44,232 nucleotides of DNA from Mycoemilia scoparia (GCA_027575805.1 JANBPU010000132.1:1-44232), one strand, 5' to 3'; positions 11,575-21,458 are shown, numbered from the stretch's first letter. The notes: generated from the sequence alone by a model not told the origin. Numbers and translations: made by a program.

Positions 11575-12081
11575 ATGAAATTTACTGCCAACGCTACCAT
11601 CGCTCTTGTCGCTACCGTCGCCGCTGCTACCGTTGTTGCTCAGACGCCTGGCTCTGCCCAGCCTCCTCAGGGTGCCGCTCCCAGCAACAACGGCCCCGCA
11701 TTGCCCCAATTATCAGCTGGTGCTGACAAAGCCGCCGTCGAGGCCTGGCAGAAGCAAGTCGCTGAAATCCTGAAGGGTGCTGCTCCAGCTGGTGGTCAGC
11801 AACCACCTGTGCCTGCTGCTGCTACTCCTTCTGCAAACCAAATACACCATCGTCGTGACGATGTTCCTTCTCAGGAATCTCCATCTGCTACTCCTAGTGC
11901 TGCCCCCAGCAATAACGGTCTTAAACTGCCTCAGCTCTCTGCAGGTGCCGATAAAGATGCTGTCGAGGCCTGGCAAAAGCAGGTTGCTGAAGCTCTGAAG
12001 GCTGGTGCTCCTACTGCTGCTGGCCAACCTATTCACCGTCGCGATGAAGGTGGTGAGGATGAAGGTCCACAGGAAAATTAA
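11575..12081 (+). CDS. Secreted AWQK-repeat protein, candidate Kex2-processed precursor
   Basis: 168 residues with a clear signal peptide (about 1-22, Ala/Val/Thr-rich core). The mature part holds two repeats of about 35 residues (about 36-70 and 111-146). The shared core is LPQLSAGADK-x-AVEAWQKQVAE-x-LK. Each repeat is followed by a His-rich dibasic site (HHRRD at 91-95, IHRRD at 153-157), the kind of site Kex2/furin proteases cut. The tail is acidic (EGGEDEGPQEN). The repeat core could form an amphipathic helix. This layout matches fungal Kex2-processed repeat proteins, which release repeated peptides. No enzyme domain is visible. A related AWQK motif occurs in the secreted protein at 32105-32953. 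Confidence 0.85.
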   Translation: MKFTANATIALVATVAAATVVAQTPGSAQPPQGAAPSNNGPALPQLSAGADKAAVEAWQKQVAEILKGAAPAGGQQPPVPAAATPSANQIHHRRDDVPSQESPSATPSAAPSNNGLKLPQLSAGADKDAVEAWQKQVAEALKAGAPTAAGQPIHRRDEGGEDEGPQEN

Positions 12082-13379
12082 ATTAATTAAAATAGGGAAT
12101 TCGAAATTACACACAATATAAATTATACTTTTCAAACACCTTGAGCTACAGAAAACAGCACTACCATGATGAATGATATAGTATAAGATATATAATTAGG
12201 CATGTGGTTTCAGTATACCTTTAAACGTTGTAGCCCTACTCATTCATATAGTTTACCTTTTTAATAATATAACTTATAAAAATATATAATAACTAGCTGT
12301 GAAATCTCACAACTGATATTATTATACTGTTATTTATTAAGTGATAATTTCAAAGTTAAAAAACATATTTTATCATGATCTGAATATGGTCAAAGCTCAT
12401 AAGTCCTTAGATAATAGTGTATCCTAAGGAGTTTTATAGAAAATGACTTGTGACTGGGCCATAATCTGGTGACCAATTTTTATCTATTTTAAACCTAATT
12501 GCTAATGAAATTTTGCCATAGCTACCATTTTTATTTGGTGAGAAAATTATATACTCTTGGTTACAGAAAATAATCAGTTTGGGTGATTGATTTTATTCAT
12601 GGCAAAAGTTGAGGTGTGTGGATATTTGATCTACCTTCACATACTTCAGCCATAATTCCCATTCACGCTCTGGAGCCAATATTGGCTTCATAATGACCTT
12701 TTAATATAATGACCAATAGGTTTGAATTTTGATTGTTTGCAAGGTACATTTCGCACATTGAAAATATTCACCCATATGCAAAAATACGCAGTAACTGTGG
12801 CAAAATATTCACAAATTAAGCCTTGTCTCATTATTTGGGATAGAGTCTCATCTAGGCCAATTTATTATTAAGTTTAGACTCGTTTCCCCCACAGTGCAGT
12901 GCAGCATCAGAGCAGCATTCGTAGCTAGTGAATATTTATCAAAGATGTCTAGTTTCATACCATTTAAACCTTTTATACTTGGATTTTTTGTATCCAAAAG
13001 CAAAATTCACAAGATAGATAAAAATAACTAATTTTGTGTCTAATGGCTATTTCAGCTACTAAAGTTTTGCCTAAAACTTAATTTTAGCCACACCAAACAA
13101 AGTGGCAGTACTTCATATGATGCGAACCCATCGACACTTTTCGAGCTTCAATCCAATCCCAAACAAAATTGGGCGAGGCTAAAACGAGACAATGTTAAAT
13201 GAGCCGAGTGCCTCGTTTTTTGGCTTGGGAATATATCAAAGGCTGACCTGGCCTTTCCTAGCTGTGTAGTATGCTGGGGGGTAGTGACAGGAACAGTAAC
13301 AAAATGTTGTCGAAATTTAATAAAAAGAAGCTATGTCCCAGCAACACCATCCTCTCTCATAATTAAAAAAACTCCAAAT
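12082..13379. other. Spacer upstream of the MFS transporter
   Basis: 1.3 kb of AT-rich DNA. It contains one diverged copy of interspersed repeat A (about 12400-12490). The frame of the MFS gene is open back to 13203, but without an ATG before 13380. No other gene is seen. Confidence 0.4.
12400..12490 (-). repeat. Interspersed repeat A, diverged copy
   Basis: On the minus strand it shows the family order: AATTGGT, then CAGATTATGGCCCAGTCAC, then a CATTTT segment and AACTCCTTAGG. It is more diverged than the other copies. Confidence 0.4.
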
Positions 13380-15350
13380 ATGTTCAATACTGAAAACTCG
13401 TCTTCCACATCTCTATCCCCAGCGTGCCCTTTGTCAGTCTCCAACAATGTTTATGTTTCTAGTAGATTTCAAAACGAATGCTTGGCAGTTTCAGGAGACC
13501 GTAGAAAGATTGGACATTCCAAAGCAGACCCTATTGCACCCATCACTGCCAGTGTCGATAAGTCCTTAAAGTTCAGTAGGTATCAAGAGGCTGGGCCATC
13601 CTCATGTGAAAGTATAATCACTACAGGTAGTGTCTCTCAAGATAAAGAGAACACTAATAGCATGCCAACACTGATGTCACTGAAGAAAGAAAACACAGTA
13701 GTGAAGAGAGTCGGGTGTCGAGATAGAGGCAGCGATGATGAAAAGGAAAAGGGTGCTGTGGAAGCAGATGTCGCTAGAGTACTAATAACACCCAGTCGAC
13801 GTTATATAATAATGTTTGGCCTTGTGCTCTCTGTCTTTCTGGCTGCTATGGACCAAACTATCGTGGCAGTTGTCTTGCCGAATATTGGGGCTCAGTTTGA
13901 TGCCCTATCTAATACAGCCTGGCTGGGAACTGCCTACTTGATAACAATAACCGCACTCCAGCCACTGTATGGAAAGCTCAGCGATATATTTGGCCGACTC
14001 CAGGTTCTTTTGTTCGCTCTTGGAATTTTCCTTGTTGGATCAGCACTGTGTGCTACCGCCCAGTCAATGATCTGGCTCATCATTTCTCGGGGTGTAACTG
14101 GTATCGGTGGAAGTGGTATTTTTGCCTTGTCCATAATCATTCTCAGTGACATCACTACAATCAAGAACAGGGGTCGTTATATCAGCTGCATTTCTTTTGC
14201 CTGGACTATAGCCAGTGTTATCGGGCCATTGCTTGGCGGTGTCTTTGCGGATAAGGTTACGTGGCGCTGGTGCTTTTATATCAACCTGCCAATCGGTGCT
14301 GTGACTGTCATTATCTCGCTGCTATTCCTCAGAGTTCCAACTCAAAAATCATCGTGGAAGGAAAAACTCAAGCGCATCGATTTCCTTGGTTCGCTGATAA
14401 TCGTGGCTGGCCTGGTAGTGCTACTTCTTGCGCTTTCATGGGGAGGAAAAGAATACCCATGGAATTCTGCAGTCATCATCTCGCTGCTGGTTGTTGGGTT
14501 AGTGTTGCTAATTGCATTTGTGCTGGTTGAAGCATATATACCGCCCGAGCCCATCCTTAAGATCAGCCTGTTCAAAAGCTACAGCATGCTTGCCCTAATC
14601 ATTGCTATTTTGACAAGCGGTATGGTGATGTATAGCCTGATTTACTATGTTCCTGTATTTTTCTCAATCACCCAGAATGCGTCTTCAATCAATGCCGGGC
14701 TTCATCTGTTGCCTTTCCTAGTAACTGTTTCAATATTTGCCTTAGCTTCGGGGCAGTTGACGTCCTATACAGGAAGATATCGTCTAGTGACCATATTTGG
14801 GTTCTTGTTTGCTGCTGTTGGCTCGGGAATAGTCACTCTTCTCAGACCCGATTCTACATTAGACAAGCAGATCGGGTATCTGATCTTGTGTGGCATTGGT
14901 ATTGGTCTTGTTCTGCCACCTGTTATTGTTTTAGGTCAGTCTATGGTCAAACCCAATGACATTGCTATAATAACGAGCTTCCTGATGTTTACCCGAACTA
15001 TTGGTGGTGTTCTTGGGCTAGCCATATGCGATTCAGTATTTAAAAATTATCTACTAAGGAAACTCCACCCCATAGTTTCTCAGCACCCATCCTACTCTAA
15101 ACCTATACTTGATTCCCAAGACAACTCATCAATTATATGGGCATCCGATTTCCCTTCAGACTTGAGACACGAAGTTATTGATGCATATGGCCAGGCGCTA
15201 AGACAACTCTTTATTGTTTTAGTTCCGCTCTCTGCAATTGGTTTTGTAGCCTCGGTTATTGTAAAGCAAGGCAAAACTTTGAATAAGAAAACAAAGAAAG
15301 ATGATGCAGGCAAAAAGGCCAAAGATGCTCGTGATGTGGAGCTTGCATGA
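13380..15350 (+). CDS. MFS transporter, DHA2 (14-helix) drug/amino-acid:H+ antiporter family
   Basis: 656 residues from the first in-frame ATG. The frame runs open further upstream but only from non-ATG codons. A hydrophilic N-terminal tail of about 140 residues precedes roughly 14 membrane helices. DHA2 marks: the helix-1 motif LAAMDQTIVAVVLPNI, motif A GKLSDIFGR after helix 2, and motif C-like GPLLGG followed by WRWCFYINLPIGA. The basic C-terminal tail is Lys-rich. The family includes fungal multidrug and vacuolar basic amino-acid exporters, driven by proton exchange at the plasma or vacuolar membrane. Substrate cannot be read from sequence. No partner biosynthetic gene is adjacent, so a stand-alone transporter is likely. 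Confidence 0.92.
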   Translation: MFNTENSSSTSLSPACPLSVSNNVYVSSRFQNECLAVSGDRRKIGHSKADPIAPITASVDKSLKFSRYQEAGPSSCESIITTGSVSQDKENTNSMPTLMSLKKENTVVKRVGCRDRGSDDEKEKGAVEADVARVLITPSRRYIIMFGLVLSVFLAAMDQTIVAVVLPNIGAQFDALSNTAWLGTAYLITITALQPLYGKLSDIFGRLQVLLFALGIFLVGSALCATAQSMIWLIISRGVTGIGGSGIFALSIIILSDITTIKNRGRYISCISFAWTIASVIGPLLGGVFADKVTWRWCFYINLPIGAVTVIISLLFLRVPTQKSSWKEKLKRIDFLGSLIIVAGLVVLLLALSWGGKEYPWNSAVIISLLVVGLVLLIAFVLVEAYIPPEPILKISLFKSYSMLALIIAILTSGMVMYSLIYYVPVFFSITQNASSINAGLHLLPFLVTVSIFALASGQLTSYTGRYRLVTIFGFLFAAVGSGIVTLLRPDSTLDKQIGYLILCGIGIGLVLPPVIVLGQSMVKPNDIAIITSFLMFTRTIGGVLGLAICDSVFKNYLLRKLHPIVSQHPSYSKPILDSQDNSSIIWASDFPSDLRHEVIDAYGQALRQLFIVLVPLSAIGFVASVIVKQGKTLNKKTKKDDAGKKAKDARDVELA

Positions 15351-15936
15351 ATTACAATAATAACTGTGCTGGATCGAAAACTACTAATAATTTTATTTAT
15401 TTTATGCTTTTAGCGTTTGATTATTTGTTTTTTGTTATAAAGGCAACTCAGTCCTTTCAAGTCAGATCAGATAATAAAGCTACTATTTAACCTGTAATAG
15501 TAAAAAACATTAATTTAAAGGTCAATTATAGTATATGGATCATAATTTTTGAAGGGTGAAAGTTTACTAGCAAAACTGGACACCCATTTGGCTGTGATTT
15601 CCCCTATAAACATTGGTCACCAAAATTTACCCTTCATAAATTATTGCCCATATAATCAGAAACATAAAGCCTAGATACAAAATGGATCTTCAGGAGCTGT
15701 AGAGCAAATATCTTATAATTAGGCTAAAATTGGAGGACTCAAAAATGTTCAACTTGCATTTAATCGTTAGTGAAGCCTTATCAGATGTGTATGAAAATCG
15801 TTATATTCAATCAATTGGTAAATATCAAATAAGAACAAAAGGTTATTGAATATTTATGAAATCGCTAAATCATTGAAGTAATATCAATACAAAAGTGATA
15901 CTGAAAAGTTGAGCTAAATGTATCTTAATAACTGGT
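15351..15936. other. Convergent spacer carrying a MITE-like repeat
   Basis: 586 bp between the MFS stop and the end of the Gly-rich secreted-protein gene. The main feature is a MITE-like copy at 15532-15654. The rest is AT-rich with no visible gene. Confidence 0.5.
15532..15654. mobile_element. MITE-like element, family B, copy 1
   Basis: About 123 bp with inverted ends. The left end reads TATATGG, then ATAATTTTTGAAGGGTGAAA. The right end reads TTTACCCTTCATAAATTAT, then GCCCATATA. The interior matches the copies near 29.7 kb (ACTGGACA, CCATTTGG, CCCCTATAA). There is no coding capacity, as expected of a non-autonomous transposon. Confidence 0.7.
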
Positions 15937-16623
15937 TTAGTCGCAATTGGCAGCGCCACCATGACCACCACCAAATCCGCCATGGCCACCATGGCCCATA
16001 CCACCAGCACCACCCATATTATTGAGGCCACCATAGTATCCACTACCAGTACTGCCACCTCTGCCACCATGCTTAACAGCATAATCTATCATATTTCCAA
16101 AACCGATATTACCAAACCCAGCATTGCTGTTGCTATTACTGCTACCACTATCATCACCACCAATCATATTACCAAAACCAATGTTACCAAACCCAACGTT
16201 ACCATTATTTTTGTGATTATACCCAGAATGACTTCCAATCATGTTACCAAATCCAATATTACCGAATCCTACATTGCCGTTGTTACCGCCTTCGGCGTTG
16301 TAGTTACCATTGCTTGGTTGTTGTGGCTGAGGTTGCGGAGTATTTACATTGTAGTCGACATAGTTGTTGGATGGTGGTGTTTGAACCTGGGCAGGGATAG
16401 GAGCTGGCTTTGGGGCGGGATTGGCAGGGAATTGGGGAGTTGGCGCTGCTCCTGCTGCTGTAGTTTCGCAGTCAGATGAAGCGGCAGTAGTAGGAGATGC
16501 AGGCGGTGGAGGTGGTTGAGATGCATAGTAAACTGGATGTGAGACGCTATACTGAGGAGCGGCAAAAGTAGATGAGACCGAAAGGATAGCAAGTACGGAA
16601 ACCAAAGAAGTGAACTTGAGCAT
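15937..16623 (-). CDS. Secreted Gly/Asn-rich protein with three GFGNIGFGNMI repeats
   Basis: 228 residues with a signal peptide (about 1-21, cut near FAAPQ). Next come a Pro-rich region (36-105), then three near-perfect copies of N(V/A)GFGNIGFGNMI (about 117-129, 142-154 and 168-180) separated by Ser/Asn/Gly linkers, then a Gly/His-rich tail ending NCD. There are only two cysteines (C52 and C227). No enzyme domain is visible. It could be a structural wall or adhesion protein, or a precursor of repeated peptides. Unlike the other repeat precursors here it lacks clear dibasic sites between repeats. The name is descriptive only. Confidence 0.8.
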   Translation of the reverse strand: MLKFTSLVSVLAILSVSSTFAAPQYSVSHPVYYASQPPPPPASPTTAASSDCETTAAGAAPTPQFPANPAPKPAPIPAQVQTPPSNNYVDYNVNTPQPQPQQPSNGNYNAEGGNNGNVGFGNIGFGNMIGSHSGYNHKNNGNVGFGNIGFGNMIGGDDSGSSNSNSNAGFGNIGFGNMIDYAVKHGGRGGSTGSGYYGGLNNMGGAGGMGHGGHGGFGGGHGGAANCD

Positions 16624-16751
16624 TGTGCGTGTGATTAATTGATTTGTATCGAAGCGGGGTTTGACTGTCTGTATGTTGAGTTGTAAAAGAAGCGGAAGAA
16701 TGCGTTGTTAAGGTTGATGAGTTTTTAAAAGTTTGGGTTCGCTCAGGGATC

Positions 16752-16759
16752 TATTTATA
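16752..16759 (-). promoter_or_regulatory. TATA box of the Gly/Asn-rich secreted-protein gene
   Basis: TATAAATA on the minus strand, about 130 bp upstream of the ATG at 16623, comparable in spacing to the TATA box at 11457-11464. Confidence 0.55.
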
Positions 16760-17489
16760 GGCGAAAAATTCCTGGCGGAATCTTGCAACATTAGATTTAT
16801 CTCCCTGTCAGCAAACATACCTCTGCTTCTATGAAGCATTGCCTATTCATGAGGATAGTGCCCTTGACTTTTTGGTCACATTTCCTTCTTCCACAGCTCC
16901 TTCACCACAATAGCAGTGTAGGATGTAGATAGTGAAGAAGATGAAGAGGACAATTTTACATATACAAAGACCTAACAAGGTACGCGCAATTAAAGCCACA
17001 CTTCATGCTATATTCCTTTACCCCAAACTATTGCTTCACATACTTACATACTTTAACTTCCCCAAACAATCAGACCTTATTTGTCATTGCATAAAGTTTA
17101 TAAATACATTTCGGTTCTTTAAAAATTCAACATTAAAGTTTACTTCTTCCTCTTCGCATACGAGAGACCATGTTTTATGCTGTTTGCTATTTACCAGAAA
17201 ACATATGCTTTGTTTTGATCCAAAATAATGTTCAAAGCCCGCATGATAATCCCTATACCCATCCACACATTTCATATCTAAAGAAAAAGGCTTAAAAAGC
17301 ATATAACTTAAAGAATACTTTGACTCGGTCTTTTCTTCTTACTTGTCAACCACAGCTCTGGCAAATTTTAGCTTATATATATACACACGAAGTTAACAAC
17401 AATGTAGTCTCACTCAATCCCTTTTTGACAAATCCATCTAGGCAAGAGACCCTCTTTCAATATACTTTCGACAAAGAAACATGGCTTGC

Positions 17490-17513
17490 ATAATAATAAT
17501 AATAATAATAATA
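17490..17513. repeat. (TAA)n microsatellite
   Basis: About eight uninterrupted TAA/AAT units in a non-coding spacer. Confidence 0.85.
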
Positions 17514-17959
17514 GACAAATCTAGCATTTCTTTCCTTATTAGAAAAACAGCGTAATATTTTAGTATTTAAACCCCCAGAGAGGATAATGATGTTTGGCCC
17601 TTGGAAGTACTATTCTATTAGGATTAGTAGTTTTCGGGTCCGTTATTCAATATTATTATTGATGTACAGAGATATTTTTTTCAGTATAAGCAAAACGAGA
17701 ACAAAAGAAAACACAAGGAAAGATATGTAAGGAAATTACAGGCTCAAAAACTGCATAAAAACTCATAACAAGACCAAGATTAAAGGTGAAAAAAGGAAGA
17801 GGGGGTGAGTAAAATATTACGTATAATAACAGAACAACAGCTTCCATTTGCCTATCCCTCAAAATTCCAATAAAATATAATCTGGTTAAATTCAAATATC
17901 TGTCATGAGAAATTAACAACCATTATATATTTCCTATAATCTTTGCTTATTAATTGACA

Positions 17960-18085
17960 GAGTCTCCTCTAGAAGTGTACTGGAATGATATCTCTGATGC
18001 TCCACCAAAATGTATGGCTTATGAACCAGGCTTTCAGGATTGTATGAGGGCACACAGGATTGTTCCCTTTTAATGAAGAACCAGC
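17960..18085 (+). repeat. Interspersed repeat C, copy 1
   Basis: Shares with the copies at about 24235-24388 (minus) and 33826-33955 (plus) the order AGTCTCCTCTA, a TGTACTGG-like segment, CCAAAATGTATGGCTTA, TGTATGAGGG and TTCCCTTTTA. Diverged between copies; no coding potential. Confidence 0.65.
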
Positions 18086-18119
18086 CAATCAACTTAACAT
18101 CTGATCAGATTTGATACAG

Positions 18120-18242
18120 CCTTAAAAGCAAAAAATGAGTCTCCAGGTGTTGCATATTAAATAGCTAATGATTGAGTCAAAATCTGATGAGGACCCATTT
18201 CTATCTATTTCACGCTTGATCCCTTGTGAAACTTCACCAAAT
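18120..18242 (-). repeat. Interspersed repeat A, copy 1
   Basis: Read on the minus strand: GGTGAAGTTTCACAAG, ATAGATAGAAATGGG, TCCTCATCAGATTTTG, TCAATCATTAG, ATGCAACACCTGG. The same order occurs in copies at about 21075-21205, 28841-28962 and 39280-39395. Confidence 0.7.
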
Positions 18243-18444
18243 ATCTAAAAATAACATTATAGTGGCTTTAAAATGCAAATATTAGAAACCAGCTTTGGGT
18301 TCGTAAATTTGTATTGAATTATCCTTTAAATAAATATTTCAAACAATAAAATCATTTTTGTAAAATAATTTATCAGAATTTAGCGCAATAGTAATAAATC
18401 TATTAACAAAGATATCCAATTCTAAAAACTAACCAAAAGATCTT

Positions 18445-19662
18445 TTAATGCTTAGGCGCAAAGAAATGGGGAACATTAGCCCAGTCATCAAGCTGATATA
18501 CACACTTGTTTTTGCACATCATATCGGAATTCAAAACAGCAAATGGGACAAGTGGGACTTGAAGTCTGTCAAGCCAAGTTCTAACACTGGTGCTGTTACC
18601 AACAAGGATGCCAATGACTTGGGGTTCCAAGATGCACAAAAGGTCAGTAGTAGAGTCACCAGCATACGCAAACTTGAGGTCAGGAGAGTTGTTGTCCTTG
18701 TCAGCATTAGTTATTCCAAGCTTCTTTTGGTATTGGCCTCTAATCCTGCGGAATTCATTCAGCTTGTCCACACCGGTGAATAGGTCACGCGAGATTTTGC
18801 CAGTAGACTTTCCAGTGGCTGGATCAAATTCTACATCGGGATTAGAGTAGGGAAGAGCTTTGAGAGACTTTTCCACCCGATTGATATGTTTTATACGCAA
18901 ACCAGAAGATGGAGTTTCAAAAGTAGAACGAAGCTTGTTGAATGTAGTTTCAAGAGACCCCTGCATCAAGTCTTTGGACCAGTTAACAGACAATACATAA
19001 ACAGGATCGACTACGTCATTATTCTTTTTAGCAGGGCCCTTACAACTGTTTCCTGGCTGCTTCTTGTCGTGGTGATGCTGGTGGTTGATATCCCAGATCT
19101 TGGAAAGAGCATAGACAGAATTATTTTGCAGGGTGGCGTTCTTGGCACCACCATCATAAAATTGTTGGTGGGTGGCACCAGCAAGAAAACCATATTTTTC
19201 CATACGCTTGATAGATGCGACTTCGACACTGCTGATAGCATCAGAATATTCGTAGAGCCAGTCCTTTTTCCACTTCTGGCCTTGCTTGAGTCTGTCTTCA
19301 AAGATCTGGTCGTACTTCTTTTGGAATTGCTCGTAATCTTTGTTGTATTCGTCGCTAAAGTAGTCCATGTTGCCTACGACCTTTCCGTTCCCATTCTGGT
19401 CGCCGGAGCTGATAATGATTTGGTTGTCAGGACCTCTGGCCCGTTCGACTACGTCGCCAACGATGCTGGTCGTGTCCTTGGCACTTAGTGTCTGATCGTA
19501 GTCTGTCACTAGGATGTTGAATTGGTTGCGCTTAGGCGGTGGAGGGGCTGAACTGGATAGTGTTGGTGGAAATGCAGGAGTGGCCGCACCAACAAAAGAC
19601 AACGCTAGGAATGCAAGGGTAACATTTCCTAGACTGATATTAAGGCCTTTAATCGATACCAT
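18445..19662 (-). CDS. Secreted HAD-superfamily phosphatase-like protein
   Basis: 405 residues with an N-terminal signal sequence (about 1-26), a Pro-rich stretch and a KR site at 44-45 that could release a propeptide. HAD marks: motif I VTDYDQTLSAKDT, with the nucleophile/acid pair Asp54 and Asp56 and Thr58; a plausible motif II Ser in VLSVNWSKD (225-231); motif IV FAYAGDSTTDLL (GDSTTD at 335-340). The D-x-D-x-T plus GDSxxD combination fits a phosphoserine-phosphatase-like magnesium-dependent phosphatase. The cap region between motifs I and II is long. A secreted or vacuolar location is unusual for this fold. The substrate is unknown. A TATA-like TATATAAATT lies roughly 110 bp upstream on the minus strand. 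Confidence 0.8.
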   Translation of the reverse strand: MVSIKGLNISLGNVTLAFLALSFVGAATPAFPPTLSSSAPPPPKRNQFNILVTDYDQTLSAKDTTSIVGDVVERARGPDNQIIISSGDQNGNGKVVGNMDYFSDEYNKDYEQFQKKYDQIFEDRLKQGQKWKKDWLYEYSDAISSVEVASIKRMEKYGFLAGATHQQFYDGGAKNATLQNNSVYALSKIWDINHQHHHDKKQPGNSCKGPAKKNNDVVDPVYVLSVNWSKDLMQGSLETTFNKLRSTFETPSSGLRIKHINRVEKSLKALPYSNPDVEFDPATGKSTGKISRDLFTGVDKLNEFRRIRGQYQKKLGITNADKDNNSPDLKFAYAGDSTTDLLCILEPQVIGILVGNSTSVRTWLDRLQVPLVPFAVLNSDMMCKNKCVYQLDDWANVPHFFAPKH

Positions 19663-20137
19663 TGCGTGTGTGTATGTGCGTGGAATCTGTGGGTATTAAA
19701 GAACAATGTAAAGCGGGGGACCTAAATTCAATAAAGTGTTTAAAGATAACAGATGAGAGGGGAGCATTTAATTTATATAGAAAATCTCTAGTCTCTTTAT
19801 CTGTTCTTTAAAAAAAGACTTTATCAAGAGACCTATGGTGATATCTTTCGGCATTTTTATGCAAACATATGTTGTTGACCTAATGAAGTTTTTAGTGGAA
19901 AAGATCCATTGTGATTTGTTAATATGCGTCTGTATGTATGTGTGGTTCAGGGCCCGGCGCTGCTCCTGGTCATGATAAGATACCAGACGATAAGTAAAAA
20001 AACTCGCAAGCCAGCCAACGCAGTGGCAATCATATATTATCTGCTTTGGGGTACACCCCATGCACTGCTGCTGTTGCTGCCAATTGACAGGAGGATTGGC
20101 ACCCCTCAAATTATATTGCAGCCATATTTGCGTCCTG
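19663..20137. other. Spacer upstream of the HAD gene
   Basis: 475 bp containing the promoter of the HAD gene (minus strand). It is overlapped on the minus strand by an open frame of 139 codons (19768-20187) with no recognisable domain. I do not call that frame as a gene. Confidence 0.35.
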
Positions 20138-21134
20138 TTAGAGAGTCCAAGACCTGTCCTTTGTGGCATATCTGCAAAAGTAAACAAGTACAGGTTACCA
20201 ATCGTATGCGACCACTCTCTCTATCACCATAATCCAAATGGGACCACTGACACATACAGCAGAAGCCTGCATTATCAAATCAAGCAGACGCCAAAGATCG
20301 TTTGGTCTAGAAAACATCAAACTATGCTTGCCTAACCCTCTGTCCTACTCCAATACATTTACGTCTTATCTTTTGCCAAATGTGCTTACCTTTTATGAAC
20401 AACAGCTTGTTTTTGATAAAGAACGCGATGCTTACTTGATTCCCATAAACAAACATTTATTTGTCATGGTTGGTTTGATAATAGAAATTATATCCGGCCA
20501 TCGGCATCTCGCTTCAGGCCTTGCAGTGTCAATTTCATTATCATTAATAGAATCGGACAGACCTGGGAGATCCACTTTATAGTGATAGTAGCAGCATGTT
20601 ATCGTAATTTGAATCGTGACTGCTTTTCTATTCTCTTTGTTATTGCTACTATTGTCTTCGCTATGTGGTTCTAGGGATCCTTCTTCCTGGGTATGACTAC
20701 TATTTCCGCTTAACAAAGAAACAATAGCCATTATCTTTTTTAGGTAATGATGGGTAGTAGATAGCCTACTACTTTCCATTGTCTTCGGTCTATCTTGGTT
20801 TAAGAATGAGTGGTATTGGTCATAAAGCAGAGAGTATCGAATCAAAGTGTTGGTCACAGCTATGAGGGACAAGACAACTGTTTCAATGAAAAAGTCTATA
20901 AGGATTTTATTATTGATAACTAAGGTGAGAATTAAAGGAAAGAATAAAGGCAGAGATCCTAGTGACCAAAAGTAACCAGCAGCCTTTTAAAATATAGTAG
21001 TCTCCATGGACTAATGCTAGCTACTCACCTTTGTGCCAAGTGTATTCAGATCCTTCATCTTCATTGCATATGGCCAGAGTTCGCAAGGGCTTAGGTAAAA
21101 TGGGTTCCCTGTAGTTGCATATAAATTGGCTCAT
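20138..21134 (-). CDS. Possible three-exon membrane protein gene (unrecognised)
   Basis: Low-confidence model. Exon 1 21134-21029, exon 2 20958-20436, exon 3 20171-20138. Introns 21028-20959 (GTGAG...CTAG) and 20435-20172 (GTAAG...GCAG) join in frame to give about 220 residues. Exon 2 encodes two hydrophobic segments (SLPLFFPLILTLVI, then FFIETVVLSLIAVTNTLI) and a hydrophilic Ser/Asn/Glu-rich tail. Exon 1 lies inside a copy of interspersed repeat A, so it may be a chance open frame or an exonised repeat. The splice signals are good and the frame is kept across both joins, but I recognise no family. It could equally be a decayed gene. Confidence 0.3.
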
Positions 21135-21205
21135 GGCTAGGCCAAAATCTGATGTGGGCCCTTTTCTGTCTATTCCACATTTGATTTCAGACAAACACTG
21201 ATCAG
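21075..21205 (-). repeat. Interspersed repeat A, copy 2
   Basis: On the minus strand: TAGACAGAAAAGGGCCC, ACATCAGATTTTGGCC, GAGCCAATTTATATGCAAC, GGGAACCCATTTTACC. Colinear with the other A copies. Confidence 0.65.
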
Positions 21206-21458
21206 TATACACACAAATAATAGGTCATTATGTATTAATAGAGCACAACGTGATATATTATTATTTTATAGAATTATGAGATAGAAAAAAAACCAATAAT
21301 AGGTAGCAAACAAACGATCAAAGTAAGTAAGAAAGCCCGATATATATAATAAACCAACCCAAATGAGTCTGCCACTATATAAATTTAAGATGCTGATGAA
21401 ATCAACGAGTGAAACCAATCGATAACCAAAGACAAGCAGGTAGGTAAGCTGATATAAT
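21135..21458. other. Spacer downstream of HMG-CoA synthase
   Basis: Contains part of repeat A and the 3' end of the HMG-CoA synthase transcript (minus strand), AT-rich. Nothing else is seen. Confidence 0.4.

Larger units (their letters stand above)
16624..18444. other. 1.8-kb spacer with microsatellite and repeats A and C
   Basis: Holds the promoter of the Gly-rich gene on its left, a (TAA)n microsatellite near 17490-17513, and adjacent copies of repeat C (about 17960-18085) and repeat A (about 18120-18242). Short ORFs in it look random. No gene is recognised. Confidence 0.5.

Noticed and set aside
11713..12135. Minus-strand ORF of 140 codons over the AWQK gene
   Set aside because: It is the antisense shadow of the repeats; it has no signal peptide or codon structure of its own.
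19768..20187. 139-codon minus-strand ORF as a gene or PQ-loop transporter
   Set aside because: A PQ-like segment (LSNRTQIWLQYNLRG) is present but no flanking membrane helices or family blocks; the Gln run is simple sequence.
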